Positions 7,261 to 14,932 of a stretch of DNA of 15,232 bases are shown here, one piece after another. Numbering within the stretch: position 1 is the stretch's first letter; the number at the start of each line of letters is the position of its first letter. The notes beneath the pieces were generated by a model. It ran no database searches. It was given only the letters and a program-made list of their open reading frames with translations, and was not told the DNA's origin. Both the position numbers and the translations under genes were made by a program. Source of the DNA: Candidatus Cloacimonadota bacterium (GTDB lineage: Bacteria > Cloacimonadota > Cloacimonadia > Cloacimonadales > Cloacimonadaceae); NCBI GenBank assembly GCA_023228285.1, contig JALOBM010000040.1:1-15232 (forward strand). Direction: 5' to 3'.

Positions 7261-8676
7261 CTATTCCTCTATAAAAGTGTTTATCTTGAACTGTTTTATC
7301 TTTTTGTACAAAGTGGTACGTTCAATTCCAATTTGACGGGCGGTTTTAGATACTTGCCAGCCGTTAAGTTCCAGATGATGAACCAGATAGTCTCGTTCAT
7401 ACTGTGCTATACTCTCTTTCAGAGTGGGGATATCTAGATACTTCATGTTCTCCCCGCAACAGTCCTTGTCCTTACCATTCAGTTTATGTTCCAGATGTTT
7501 CATAATGGTTGAGTTTGTAATGCTCTTCTCGTTGATCATCATGAATTTACAGAAGTTTCGCAATTCACGGATATTACCCGGCCAGGCATAATCAAGCAGA
7601 CTGCTTTTCAATGTAGTGAGATCCAGCTGGTCACTAATGTTGTATTGATGTGAGAAACTTGTAAGGAAGAAACTCATCAGCAAGAGGATGTCCTCTCCGC
7701 GCTCACGCAATGGGGGCATTTCCACTATATTACCCTCTATGCGATAGTATAGATCCCTTCGAAATATATCGGGATCTTTAAGCAAGTCCATATTTGCATT
7801 TGAAGCAAAGATGAGGCGTGTTGATACCTTTTTCATGGGGCCGCTCACTACCTGAATTTCTTTGTTTTCTATGGCTCTCAAAATCTTGGATTGAGACTTC
7901 AGCGATAGATTTGTGACCTCATCCAAAAACAGCAACCCACTGCTACACTCTTCAAAGAATCCAGTTTTATTTCTGTCTGCACTGGTAAAACTGCCTTTCA
8001 CATGACCAAACAGTTCGCTCTCGATCAGGGTTTCGGTCAATGCGGAGCAATTTAGCGTATGAAAAGGCTTTCCGAAGCGTTTTGAGCTAGTATAGTAGTA
8101 ATTTGCGGCTACTTCCTTTCCGGTACCAGTCTCCCCAATCAGAAATAGATCCTCGTCCACCTCTGCCAATTTGTGGATCTTTTCCCGAACCTGTTTGATG
8201 GCCTCGCTTTCCCCAATGAAAGGAAAGCTGCGGGTAAATTGCTTCTTCATGTTAATGTATTCAATCTGAAGCCCGATGTGTTCCTCTTCCTGCCGTTTCA
8301 ATGTGATGGCGTTGTCTATGTGCAGCAGCAATTGATTGGTGCTGAAACTGCTGCCTTTCTCGATGAAGTGATATGCGCCGAGTGAGCGGATTTCCTGTAC
8401 CTGACTGGAGCTAACCTCTCCGGAAATCACTATTACCTTATAGTTCAAATCCATCTTGTCTTTCAAATGCTTCAGAACTTGGATACCATTCAGTTTGCTG
8501 CCCACCAGATACACATCCAACAGAATTACGTCAGGATTGAATATCCGTAGTTCTTCAAAAAAGACATCGGAATTAGCTGTGATAAGTACATCGTAATTGA
8601 ATTTATTTAAGATCAAAGCTACCTGATCTGCCAAAACGACATCATCTTCCAGAATCAGAACTTTTCCTTTAGTCAT
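7261..8676 (-). CDS. NtrC-family sigma-54-dependent response regulator
   Basis: A 471-residue three-domain activator. The receiver domain (about 1-122) has acidic pocket residues E10/D11/D12, phosphoacceptor D54, S85 and K107. The AAA+ sigma-54 interaction domain (about 152-380) has Walker A GETGTGKE (181-188), Walker B LLFLDE (248-253), arginine-finger region FRRDLYYRI (305-313) and sensor II WPGNIREL (365-372). A Fis-type helix-turn-helix lies at about 437-464 (SKTARQIGIERTTLYKKI). The loop that contacts sigma-54, usually GAFTGA, reads GSFTSA (228-233). The start MTKGKVL is chosen because it opens the receiver domain, has GAGG 5 bases upstream, and forms an ATGA overlap with the GH57 stop; a longer in-frame start would overlap GH57 by about 130 bases. 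Presumably phosphorylated by an unlinked histidine kinase, since none is visible here. Its place inside the glycogen operon suggests, but does not prove, control of carbon storage. Confidence 0.93.
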   Translation of the reverse strand: MTKGKVLILEDDVVLADQVALILNKFNYDVLITANSDVFFEELRIFNPDVILLDVYLVGSKLNGIQVLKHLKDKMDLNYKVIVISGEVSSSQVQEIRSLGAYHFIEKGSSFSTNQLLLHIDNAITLKRQEEEHIGLQIEYINMKKQFTRSFPFIGESEAIKQVREKIHKLAEVDEDLFLIGETGTGKEVAANYYYTSSKRFGKPFHTLNCSALTETLIESELFGHVKGSFTSADRNKTGFFEECSSGLLFLDEVTNLSLKSQSKILRAIENKEIQVVSGPMKKVSTRLIFASNANMDLLKDPDIFRRDLYYRIEGNIVEMPPLRERGEDILLLMSFFLTSFSHQYNISDQLDLTTLKSSLLDYAWPGNIRELRNFCKFMMINEKSITNSTIMKHLEHKLNGKDKDCCGENMKYLDIPTLKESIAQYERDYLVHHLELNGWQVSKTARQIGIERTTLYKKIKQFKINTFIEE

Positions 8677-9878
8677 TGATACCTCAAAAGTCTTTCTTCC
8701 AGCTCTGCCAGAGCATTTATGTAATAGATGTATGCCTGATCTGGAGAGTCGTATGGCGAGAAATACTTGTGAACGTCTCCATCTTGGAAGTATTTGGCAC
8801 ACATATAGTAGAAGTGATCCGATGTACTAAGCATGCGGATTGTGCGCAAAAGCTCCGGATCACCCTTTGCTTTTACCTTGTCAAAGAGATCGTAGAGCGT
8901 CTCTATCGCATTATGCTGCATATCATTTCCCAACCATGCTGAAAGGTCTCGCTCCGCATCTGCCCACGAAACGGGATCGGGGAAGCTGATGGATTCCTGT
9001 TGATAATTTGCCAATTCTGCAGCTTCTTTGGGAAATGCAAAGCCAAGATGCTGATACTTCAATACAGCGCTGGGAAAATGGCGCATAAAGTCAAAAATAC
9101 CAGTGGTAGCCCATTGATGCTCTCCAAAGGTTTCGTAATCCATAAACAGATTCAGAAACTGATTGCGTCCCTTGCTTTCATTCAAGGTCAACTTATCGAT
9201 CCAGCTTACAAACTTGTCCACGGTAAGGGGATATTCTGGCCAGTCTCGATTGGAGAAGCGAAAGGCGATGTCGTCTGCCAATTGATAATACTTGAACAGC
9301 AGATTTATCCGCTTGGAATAGTTCTTGTAGGCATATAGCGGAGAACGCCATTGCAATACTCTGTCTACTCCCTCGGTGAGAATGGTTTTAAATCCCGCAA
9401 TCTCGTATATCAGGTCTGAGAGCCTATCCTGATAAATGAGCTCTGTGTTTCTAAAGGTTTCGGTGTAATAGCCAAATTCCTCTTTCATCAGATCACGATG
9501 TAAGGCTACCTGATCCAGAAACTCATTTGAGTCGTACAAAAAGGATAGAGAATGGAAATAAGTTTCTCCGAGCAGTTCCACACAGCCTGTCTCCACCAAG
9601 GCTTTAAAAGACTCCAGAGTCTCTGGGCTGTATAACTTGAATTGCTCGATGGCGGTGCCGGTGATCGAGAATGCTACCTTAAACTGTCCCTCATGCTTCT
9701 TGATGAGTTCGAGAAGCAGCTTATTCGTTGGTAAATAACACTTCTCAGCCACTTTTTGCATTACTTCCCTATTCATCCTGTCATCAAACATCGGGCTGTT
9801 TTGTCCGATATCTAATACATTATAATGAGTTAGGCGAAAGGGTTGGTGCACTTGAAAATAAAATACTATGTATAACAT
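8673..9878 (-). CDS. Glycoside hydrolase family 57 (alpha-amylase or 4-alpha-glucanotransferase type)
   Basis: A 401-residue cytoplasmic enzyme expected to cut or transfer alpha-1,4-glucan chains by a retaining mechanism. The five GH57 conserved regions can be picked out: HQP (11-13), GTAIEQ (74-79), FRNTELIY with probable nucleophile E146, FMDYETFGEHQ with probable acid/base D247, and STSDHFYYM (351-359). There is no signal peptide. The length is close to the catalytic core alone, shorter than the amylopullulanases and without an obvious extra C-terminal domain of the branching-enzyme type (DUF1957), so intracellular alpha-amylase or glucanotransferase is more likely than branching enzyme. 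The gene begins 12 bases after the glycosyltransferase stop; its GAGGGGG Shine-Dalgarno overlaps that stop codon. It overlaps the next gene by 4 bases. Family is firm, exact reaction is not. Confidence 0.92.
   Translation of the reverse strand: MLYIVFYFQVHQPFRLTHYNVLDIGQNSPMFDDRMNREVMQKVAEKCYLPTNKLLLELIKKHEGQFKVAFSITGTAIEQFKLYSPETLESFKALVETGCVELLGETYFHSLSFLYDSNEFLDQVALHRDLMKEEFGYYTETFRNTELIYQDRLSDLIYEIAGFKTILTEGVDRVLQWRSPLYAYKNYSKRINLLFKYYQLADDIAFRFSNRDWPEYPLTVDKFVSWIDKLTLNESKGRNQFLNLFMDYETFGEHQWATTGIFDFMRHFPSAVLKYQHLGFAFPKEAAELANYQQESISFPDPVSWADAERDLSAWLGNDMQHNAIETLYDLFDKVKAKGDPELLRTIRMLSTSDHFYYMCAKYFQDGDVHKYFSPYDSPDQAYIYYINALAELEERLLRYQ
8682..8685 (-). promoter_or_regulatory. Shine-Dalgarno deciding the start of the response regulator
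   Basis: GAGG on the minus strand sits 5 bases before the ATG at 8676, inside the 3' end of the GH57 gene. Together with the ATGA stop/start overlap it supports the shorter receiver-domain start over the upstream in-frame ATG at 8802. Confidence 0.65.
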
Positions 9879-9890
9879 AATGCTTCCCCC

Positions 9891-11228
9891 TCAATGCGTT
9901 CGGATATACTCTGCCAAAGCTGAGCTGTACAATTGTCTGATCTTTTCCGCAGCTTCTTCCCATTGAATCTTATTCACTTCCCTCATGCCTTCGATGCCTA
10001 TCTTGGAACAGTACTTCGGGTTTTCAATGAGGTGATTGATGGTCTCCACCCACAGATCGACATCCCAGTAGTCTATCTTAAATGCGTGTTGAACTACCTC
10101 GGATACTCCGGATTGCTTTGAGATGATGGATGTGATTCCGTAAGCCATTGCTTCCAGGGGACTGATGCCAAACGGTTCCGATACGGATGGTAATACATAG
10201 ATATCTGCTGCCCTTAGAATCTTCTCCACTTGCTTTCGATTCAGGAATCCAGTAAACAGAAAACGGTTCTTCAGCTTTACTGCTGCCGATCTTCGCAAGA
10301 GACGCCTGCTCATATCCCCCGTGCCTGCCATTATAAATCTGGCATCGGGATGAGTCTGCAACACTCTTTGTGCCATATCTAAAAAGTAATCTGGCCCCTT
10401 TTGCAAAGTAATACGTCCCAAATAGAGGATCACAGGACCCCGGAAGATTCGTTCTTTACTAAGCACTGCGTCTTCAGAGATGGTAAAGGCATTGTGAATG
10501 ATACGGATTTTGCCTGTATCGATACGATAGCGGCTCATAATCATCTGTGCAGTGTATTTTGATACAGCAATTACTTTGTCTGCATAGGTCATTCCCGCGT
10601 GTTCTATTTTGTGGATGCGTTCATCTCCTGGTCCGCCTGCACGGTCAAATTCTGTAGCGTGAATGTGGACTACAAGCGGTTTATTGCTAATCTTCCGCGC
10701 CAACATCCCAGCAGGATAGGTAAGCCAATCGTGAGCGTGGATGATGTCGTACTCCAGCATTTTCGCCACGCGTTCTGCCCGTAAGGTGTATTCCTGAACT
10801 TTACGGATAAGGTCTTCTTCTCCGAATAGGTTGGAGGTCATCTGTGTCCAAAGTTCATTTTTATCATTGCCTACTGTTTTGGAATACCAATATTCCTCCT
10901 TCACTGAGCTGGCATAACGCTTTATATCCGCAAGTTGAAAATATGATTCCGGCCTTTCGCTGATCCCTATGTATTCCAAGCGCTCTATGGTGTCGTGAAA
11001 CTGCATACTTTTGTACTTCACTTGCTTTTTGGGATCCATGAAGACGGTGGGCAGAGTGTCCACGTCACTTTCTTCGCGCAGAGGGAAATATACTTCCTCT
11101 CTGGTAGGCAACACCAAATCGATCTTGATTCCCAAAGCGAGCAGGGACTTCACCATGCCATAGCATGCCATCCCCAATCCTCCGGAAATGAGCGGGGGAA
11201 ACTCCCAAGTGAACATCAAGATTTTCAT
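9891..11228 (-). CDS. GT4-family glycosyltransferase, glycogen-synthase-like
   Basis: A 445-residue GT-B fold enzyme. The N-terminal domain opens with FTWEFPPLISGGLG (6-19), the glycine-rich segment typical of glycogen/starch synthases and related GT4 enzymes, followed by IIHAHDWLTYPAG (162-174) and VVHIHATEF (186-194). The C-terminal domain (about 262-445) has the donor-binding residues R272 and K277 in LGRITLQKG and the E-x7-E motif in EPFGISPLEA (E351, E359). Placement between a debranching enzyme and a GH57 glycosidase points to alpha-1,4-glucan chain extension from a nucleotide-glucose donor; donor identity (ADP- or UDP-glucose) cannot be read from the sequence. The start codon overlaps the debranching-enzyme stop as ATGA, with GGGAG upstream. 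Without the neighbourhood a generic GT4 call would be all that is safe. Confidence 0.9.
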   Translation of the reverse strand: MKILMFTWEFPPLISGGLGMACYGMVKSLLALGIKIDLVLPTREEVYFPLREESDVDTLPTVFMDPKKQVKYKSMQFHDTIERLEYIGISERPESYFQLADIKRYASSVKEEYWYSKTVGNDKNELWTQMTSNLFGEEDLIRKVQEYTLRAERVAKMLEYDIIHAHDWLTYPAGMLARKISNKPLVVHIHATEFDRAGGPGDERIHKIEHAGMTYADKVIAVSKYTAQMIMSRYRIDTGKIRIIHNAFTISEDAVLSKERIFRGPVILYLGRITLQKGPDYFLDMAQRVLQTHPDARFIMAGTGDMSRRLLRRSAAVKLKNRFLFTGFLNRKQVEKILRAADIYVLPSVSEPFGISPLEAMAYGITSIISKQSGVSEVVQHAFKIDYWDVDLWVETINHLIENPKYCSKIGIEGMREVNKIQWEEAAEKIRQLYSSALAEYIRTH

Positions 11229-13261
11229 ATCTTCGCTCCCATCTTCTCCAGATAGGTTTCAATGTTATATAGGGCTGCCACACTCCATGCCTGAGCCGGA
11301 GCGCCCTTGGGGAAATGCGGATGATCTCCGTCCCATACTTCTGCCACGGAAGCGATGTGTCCCCTCATGAAGCTATTTCTCAATACACCAATCAGGTCGC
11401 CGATAGTCTTCACTATCTCATCTTCGCTCTTTTGAGCTCCGTAAACCTTCATATAGAGACCGCAGAAAGGGCCAAACAGCCAGGCCCACACGCTACCGTT
11501 GTAATACGCCATATCGCGCTCTCGCTGAGTTCCGTAGTATTTCTTACGGAATCTGGAGTCTTTGGGACTAAGAGTGCGAATGCCATAGAAGGTATAAAGT
11601 TCGGTAAAAGTGCGCTCCAATACTTGTTTCATGATGTCCAAAGATACCGGAGTCCAAGGCAGGGACAGCGCAATGATGGCATTGGGACGTATCTCGACGA
11701 TTGGCTTGTCTCCCTCCAGCCTGTCAGCCAAATATTCTCCAGTCCAGAACTTGCTAAAGGATTCCTTTACTTTGTAACTCAACATCAGATAGTCTGCTTT
11801 TGCTGATATCTTCCCCTTTCCAGCGGTATTGTAGGCTTCACAGATGGCTTCATAGGCACATAGCGCATTATACCACAGGGAGTTGATTTCTACAGGACAT
11901 CCCCAACGTGGGCATACTGCCTTACCGTCTATGCGCACATCCATCCAAGTTCCGTGGGCAAAAGCCGGATCCAATTCTATCAATCCGTCTTCTCTAACCC
12001 GATAGGGACGCTCGGAAGTTTGTAAAAGTGCCCCAATAATGCTCTCGGACAGTTCTAGAATTTCCTTCCAATATGCCTTGCTTTGCTTCTTTTTACCTAC
12101 TTTCCACAACATGATGATGTACCACAGAGTGGCGTCTATACTGTCGTAATTGCCATCTCTGCCGGATTCTGCCACCATGTTGGGGATCAGGCCATTTTCT
12201 ATGTGTGTGCTGTATTTGCGTAAGATTCGTTCTGCCAATTCCAGATTGTCGCTATTGTGCAATAGCGCATTTACCACTACCATGGTATCTCTGCCCCAGG
12301 GGCCGTAAAATGGATATCCAGCCACCACGTCGTCTTCAGTGCAAAAATCCTTGAGGGCAAATTCCAATATCTTCAGATAGCTCTGTCTGTCAAAGAGGAT
12401 GTTGTCGTCGTAATCCAGCTTGGAGAGCAGATCGTCCTCAGCGTCTTCCGTTTTGGGGAAATCCATTGCTTTGGGCAGATGGCTGTAGCGCGCTTCAATT
12501 CGCTCGATCATTACGCTGGGATCAATGATCTCGGAATCTGAAAACAGTATGTAATTGCTCTCAGCAGGTGCAAGGTCAAAATCGATCTGGAACAAGCTAA
12601 TTTGGTCGCCTATGCCCTCATAACCGCTCATTACTTCCCAAGGATAATAAACATTGTAAAACACATAGCGGTTGTGCATCACATTGGCTTTTACACTGTG
12701 GCCAAATACCTGGATGCCGTTATTTACCCTCAGTACGGAAAAGCTTGTGCCAAGCTCCGTCTCCTGGATCTGAGTATGATAATCAATGAAGTCCAAACTG
12801 CCGTGACTATTGATCTCATGATGAGGACACATGGTGAACTTTGGGTGCAGATTGAAATGCAGAAGATGCTTGCCCAAATTGCTGTATTTCACCAGAGTGG
12901 TATTGCTTTCGCTGTCCATCATGATCTCTTTGAAGATCAATATCTCATTTTGATGTGGTAAAGCCGAATATAGAAAAGCAGGATAGGGGCGCAGCCAGGG
13001 TTTCACCAAATGAAAAAAGCCTTCTGGATAGATACAGTTGCTGTAGTTATTGCTATCCAGATGAATATACTCGCCGCGCCATTCCACTTTCTCTTCCATC
13101 CCTGCCACCAGATGGTGACGGTTGAAATCCTTGTCGCTTGCAACCAGTAAACCATGATACTTGCGTTGATTGATCAAGTTTCCGGTACCTAAAGCATAGG
13201 CTCCGAACTTGTTGGTCAAAATCCACTCATGGTGATGGGTCTCCATGAAGTAATTGTTCAT
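11225..13261 (-). CDS. Glycogen debranching enzyme (amylo-alpha-1,6-glucosidase, GH133)
   Basis: A 678-residue cytoplasmic protein that should hydrolyse alpha-1,6 branch points in glycogen. The bacterial-type N-terminal domain (about 12-245) begins with EWILTNKFGAYALGTGN and RKYHGLLVA. The catalytic (alpha/alpha)6 domain (about 290-665) carries GYPFYGPWGRDTM (315-327), DSIDATLWY (373-381), GTWMD (437-441), PVEINSLWYNAL (456-467), GIRTLSP (560-566) and AEVWDGD...AQAWSVA near the C-terminus (640-662). Length and motif order match this family. The start ATG has AAGGGGG four bases upstream; the second methionine (residue 6) has no Shine-Dalgarno. It is the first gene of the seven-gene run, about 32 bases downstream of the predicted transcription start. 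A GH133/GT4/GH57 trio of this kind is, from memory, common in Bacteroidota and relatives. Confidence 0.95.
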   Translation of the reverse strand: MNNYFMETHHHEWILTNKFGAYALGTGNLINQRKYHGLLVASDKDFNRHHLVAGMEEKVEWRGEYIHLDSNNYSNCIYPEGFFHLVKPWLRPYPAFLYSALPHQNEILIFKEIMMDSESNTTLVKYSNLGKHLLHFNLHPKFTMCPHHEINSHGSLDFIDYHTQIQETELGTSFSVLRVNNGIQVFGHSVKANVMHNRYVFYNVYYPWEVMSGYEGIGDQISLFQIDFDLAPAESNYILFSDSEIIDPSVMIERIEARYSHLPKAMDFPKTEDAEDDLLSKLDYDDNILFDRQSYLKILEFALKDFCTEDDVVAGYPFYGPWGRDTMVVVNALLHNSDNLELAERILRKYSTHIENGLIPNMVAESGRDGNYDSIDATLWYIIMLWKVGKKKQSKAYWKEILELSESIIGALLQTSERPYRVREDGLIELDPAFAHGTWMDVRIDGKAVCPRWGCPVEINSLWYNALCAYEAICEAYNTAGKGKISAKADYLMLSYKVKESFSKFWTGEYLADRLEGDKPIVEIRPNAIIALSLPWTPVSLDIMKQVLERTFTELYTFYGIRTLSPKDSRFRKKYYGTQRERDMAYYNGSVWAWLFGPFCGLYMKVYGAQKSEDEIVKTIGDLIGVLRNSFMRGHIASVAEVWDGDHPHFPKGAPAQAWSVAALYNIETYLEKMGAKI

Positions 13262-13299
13262 TGAACCCCCTTGTACTCTATACTCATAGCTTTATGTTG

Positions 13300-13328
13300 A
13301 TTATTTTCAATAGTAGTATATTCGTCAA
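13300..13328 (-). promoter_or_regulatory. Sigma-70-type promoter of the glycogen operon
   Basis: On the minus strand there is a -35 box TTGACG (13323-13328), a 17-base spacer and a -10 box AATAAT (13300-13305). Each box is one mismatch from the E. coli consensus with ideal spacing. Transcription would begin near 13293, giving a short leader of about 32 bases before the debranching enzyme start. Promoter placement is by eye. Confidence 0.6.
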
Positions 13329-13379
13329 GTAAAAATACATAAAATATCGCAAATACCATCACACTATACTGCCCGTGAA

Positions 13380-13402
13380 GCCTGATAATGTTGCCTGATA
13401 AT
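13380..13402 (-). repeat. Tandem direct repeat ATTATCAGGC upstream of the glycogen promoter
   Basis: Two exact copies of the 10-mer ATTATCAGGC (minus strand) occur at 13380-13389 and 13393-13402, a period of 13 bases. The near copy lies about 52 bases upstream of the -35 box, roughly -87 to -110 from the predicted start, where an activator could bind. The period is not a full DNA turn, so chance or replication slippage is also possible. Confidence 0.5.
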
Positions 13403-13529
13403 CCCAGAACAATGTGTTCATGCGTGCTTATGCTCCTTCATCCATTTCCAACCTCTTCGATTAATTTATCTCAAATGTGCAGATTGTGAAGATTATGAGA
13501 ATAAATCTCTTCCCAAAGGGCAGAGCTCA

Positions 13530-13568
13530 TAGAAAACTAAAACAGGCGAGTATTAATCCCGCCTGTTT
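13530..13568 (-). terminator. Intrinsic terminator of the glutamate dehydrogenase gene
   Basis: On the minus strand a 9-bp perfect stem (AAACAGGCG, paired bases 13560-13568 with 13540-13548) encloses an 11-base loop. The stem's descending arm runs directly into a T-rich tail (TTTTAGTTTTC). It lies about 20 bases past the gdh stop codon at 13589. It separates gdh from the operon downstream, although the T-run is interrupted and some read-through is possible. Confidence 0.8.
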
Positions 13569-13588
13569 ATATCTGATCTTTATGTTTG

Positions 13589-14926
13589 TTATACGAGGCC
13601 TTGGTCGCACATAGCGGTTGCTACTTTCAAGAAGCCGGCAATATTGGCTCCCTTAACGTAGTTTACCCAGCCATCAGCCTGAGTGCCGTTTTCGCGGCAG
13701 GCTTCGTGGATATTGCACATGATGCCGTGAAGTTTCTCGTCCACTTCAGGAGCACTCCAGCTCATACGGATGGAGTTCTGAGTCATTTCCAGTCCGGAAG
13801 TAGCTACACCGCCAGCGTTTGCCGCTTTGCCAGGGGCAAAGAGAATCTTAGCATTCATAAATACTTCTACTGCTTCAGGGGTGCAAGGCATGTTTGCAGC
13901 TTCGCACACGCAGGTTACGCCGTTTGCGATAAGAGCTTTAGCGTCTTCTACGTGCAATTCGTTCTGAGTAGCGCAAGGAATAGCCACGTCCACTTTCTGT
14001 TCCCAAGGGCGTTTTCCGGCAAAGAATTTTGCGCCGGGGAACTTGTCGGCAAAGTCGCTCACACGGTCGTTATTGGAAGCGCGCAATTCCAGCATATAGT
14101 CGATCTTTTCTTCGTTGAGGCCAGCTTCATCATAGATGTATCCGTCAGGTCCGGAGATGGTTACAACCTTTCCACCCAGTTCGGTAATCTTGCGGCAAGC
14201 GCCCCAGGCAACGTTTCCAAAACCAGAGATGGCTACTCTCTTTCCTTCGAAAGTGAGGCCCTTGGTCTTCAGCATTTCCTGAGCGAAATAAACCACGCCA
14301 AAGCCAGTGGCTTCAGGACGTACTAAGCTGCCGCCCCAAGTTCTGCCTTTACCGGTAAGAACTCCGGTAAATTCGTTGCTGAGTTTCTTGTACATGCCAA
14401 ACATGTATCCGATTTCACGTGCACCCACACCGATATCTCCAGCAGGAACGTCCAGATCGGCACCAATGTGGCGGAAAAGCTCGGCCATGAAGGATTGGCA
14501 GAAACGCATGATTTCGGCATCTGAACGACCCCGGGCATCAAAATCGCTACCGCCCTTACCACCGCCCATAGGCAGAGTAGTAAGACTGTTTTTGAAGATC
14601 TGTTCAAAGCCCAAGAACTTCAGGATGGAAAGGTTTACACTGGGGTGAAAACGCAGACCGCCCTTGTAGGGTCCGATTGCGCTGTTAAACTGTACACGAT
14701 AACCGCGGTTTACATGTACTTCGCCCTTGTCATCCATCCAGGGAACGCGGAAAATAATGGTGCGTTCGGGTTCCACGATGCGTTCGAGGATGTTGTTTTT
14801 TACAAAGCGGGGGTTGCTTTCATACACGTCCCAGATTGTCTCTACAACTTCTTTGACTGCCTGAAGAAATTCGGGTTCACCCGGATTCTTCGCTGCGACT
14901 TTAGCCATGAATTCGTTAAAGGTCAT
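13589..14926 (-). CDS. gdhA: Hexameric glutamate dehydrogenase
   Basis: A 445-residue protein, the standard length of the hexameric (~50 kDa) bacterial family. It interconverts glutamate with 2-oxoglutarate plus ammonium, linking amino-acid fermentation or ammonium assimilation to central carbon. Key residues are all present: K88 (GPYKGG), K112, catalytic K124 in PMGGGKGGSDFD, and D164 in PAGDIGVG. The Rossmann fingerprint is SGFGNVAWG (234-242), followed by SGPDGYIYDE at 258-267. F236 and P260-D261 match the NAD-dependent Clostridium symbiosum type, not the serine-rich NADP type of E. coli (GSGNVAQ, SDSSG), so NAD(H) use is inferred. The start is supported by a GGAGGA Shine-Dalgarno with 7-base spacing. 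It is expressed as a single gene, with its own promoter and terminator. The symbol is given for the family; gdh is used for NAD forms. Confidence 0.96.
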   Translation of the reverse strand: MTFNEFMAKVAAKNPGEPEFLQAVKEVVETIWDVYESNPRFVKNNILERIVEPERTIIFRVPWMDDKGEVHVNRGYRVQFNSAIGPYKGGLRFHPSVNLSILKFLGFEQIFKNSLTTLPMGGGKGGSDFDARGRSDAEIMRFCQSFMAELFRHIGADLDVPAGDIGVGAREIGYMFGMYKKLSNEFTGVLTGKGRTWGGSLVRPEATGFGVVYFAQEMLKTKGLTFEGKRVAISGFGNVAWGACRKITELGGKVVTISGPDGYIYDEAGLNEEKIDYMLELRASNNDRVSDFADKFPGAKFFAGKRPWEQKVDVAIPCATQNELHVEDAKALIANGVTCVCEAANMPCTPEAVEVFMNAKILFAPGKAANAGGVATSGLEMTQNSIRMSWSAPEVDEKLHGIMCNIHEACRENGTQADGWVNYVKGANIAGFLKVATAMCDQGLV

Positions 14927-14932
14927 TTGGAT

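Larger units (their letters stand above)
13262..13588 (-). other. Intergenic region between gdh and the glycogen operon
   Basis: A stretch of 327 bases with no convincing gene. From the gdh side it holds the gdh terminator (13530-13568), an A/T-rich stretch, a tandem 10-base direct repeat (13380-13402), a predicted promoter (13300-13328) and the Shine-Dalgarno of the debranching enzyme (about 13266-13272). A 20-codon minus-strand reading frame at 13359-13421 is too short to call a gene. I see no riboswitch-like structure, and no sigma-54 GG-N10-GC box found by eye. Confidence 0.7.

Noticed and set aside
8677..8802. Longer in-frame N-terminus for the response regulator starting at 8802
   Set aside because: It would overlap the GH57 gene by about 130 bases and add residues that match no receiver domain; the start at 8676 has a Shine-Dalgarno and an ATGA overlap.
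13586..14326. 246-codon open frame on the plus strand opposite gdh
   Set aside because: The translation is not domain-like and lies opposite a fully conserved glutamate dehydrogenase; it is a codon-bias shadow.
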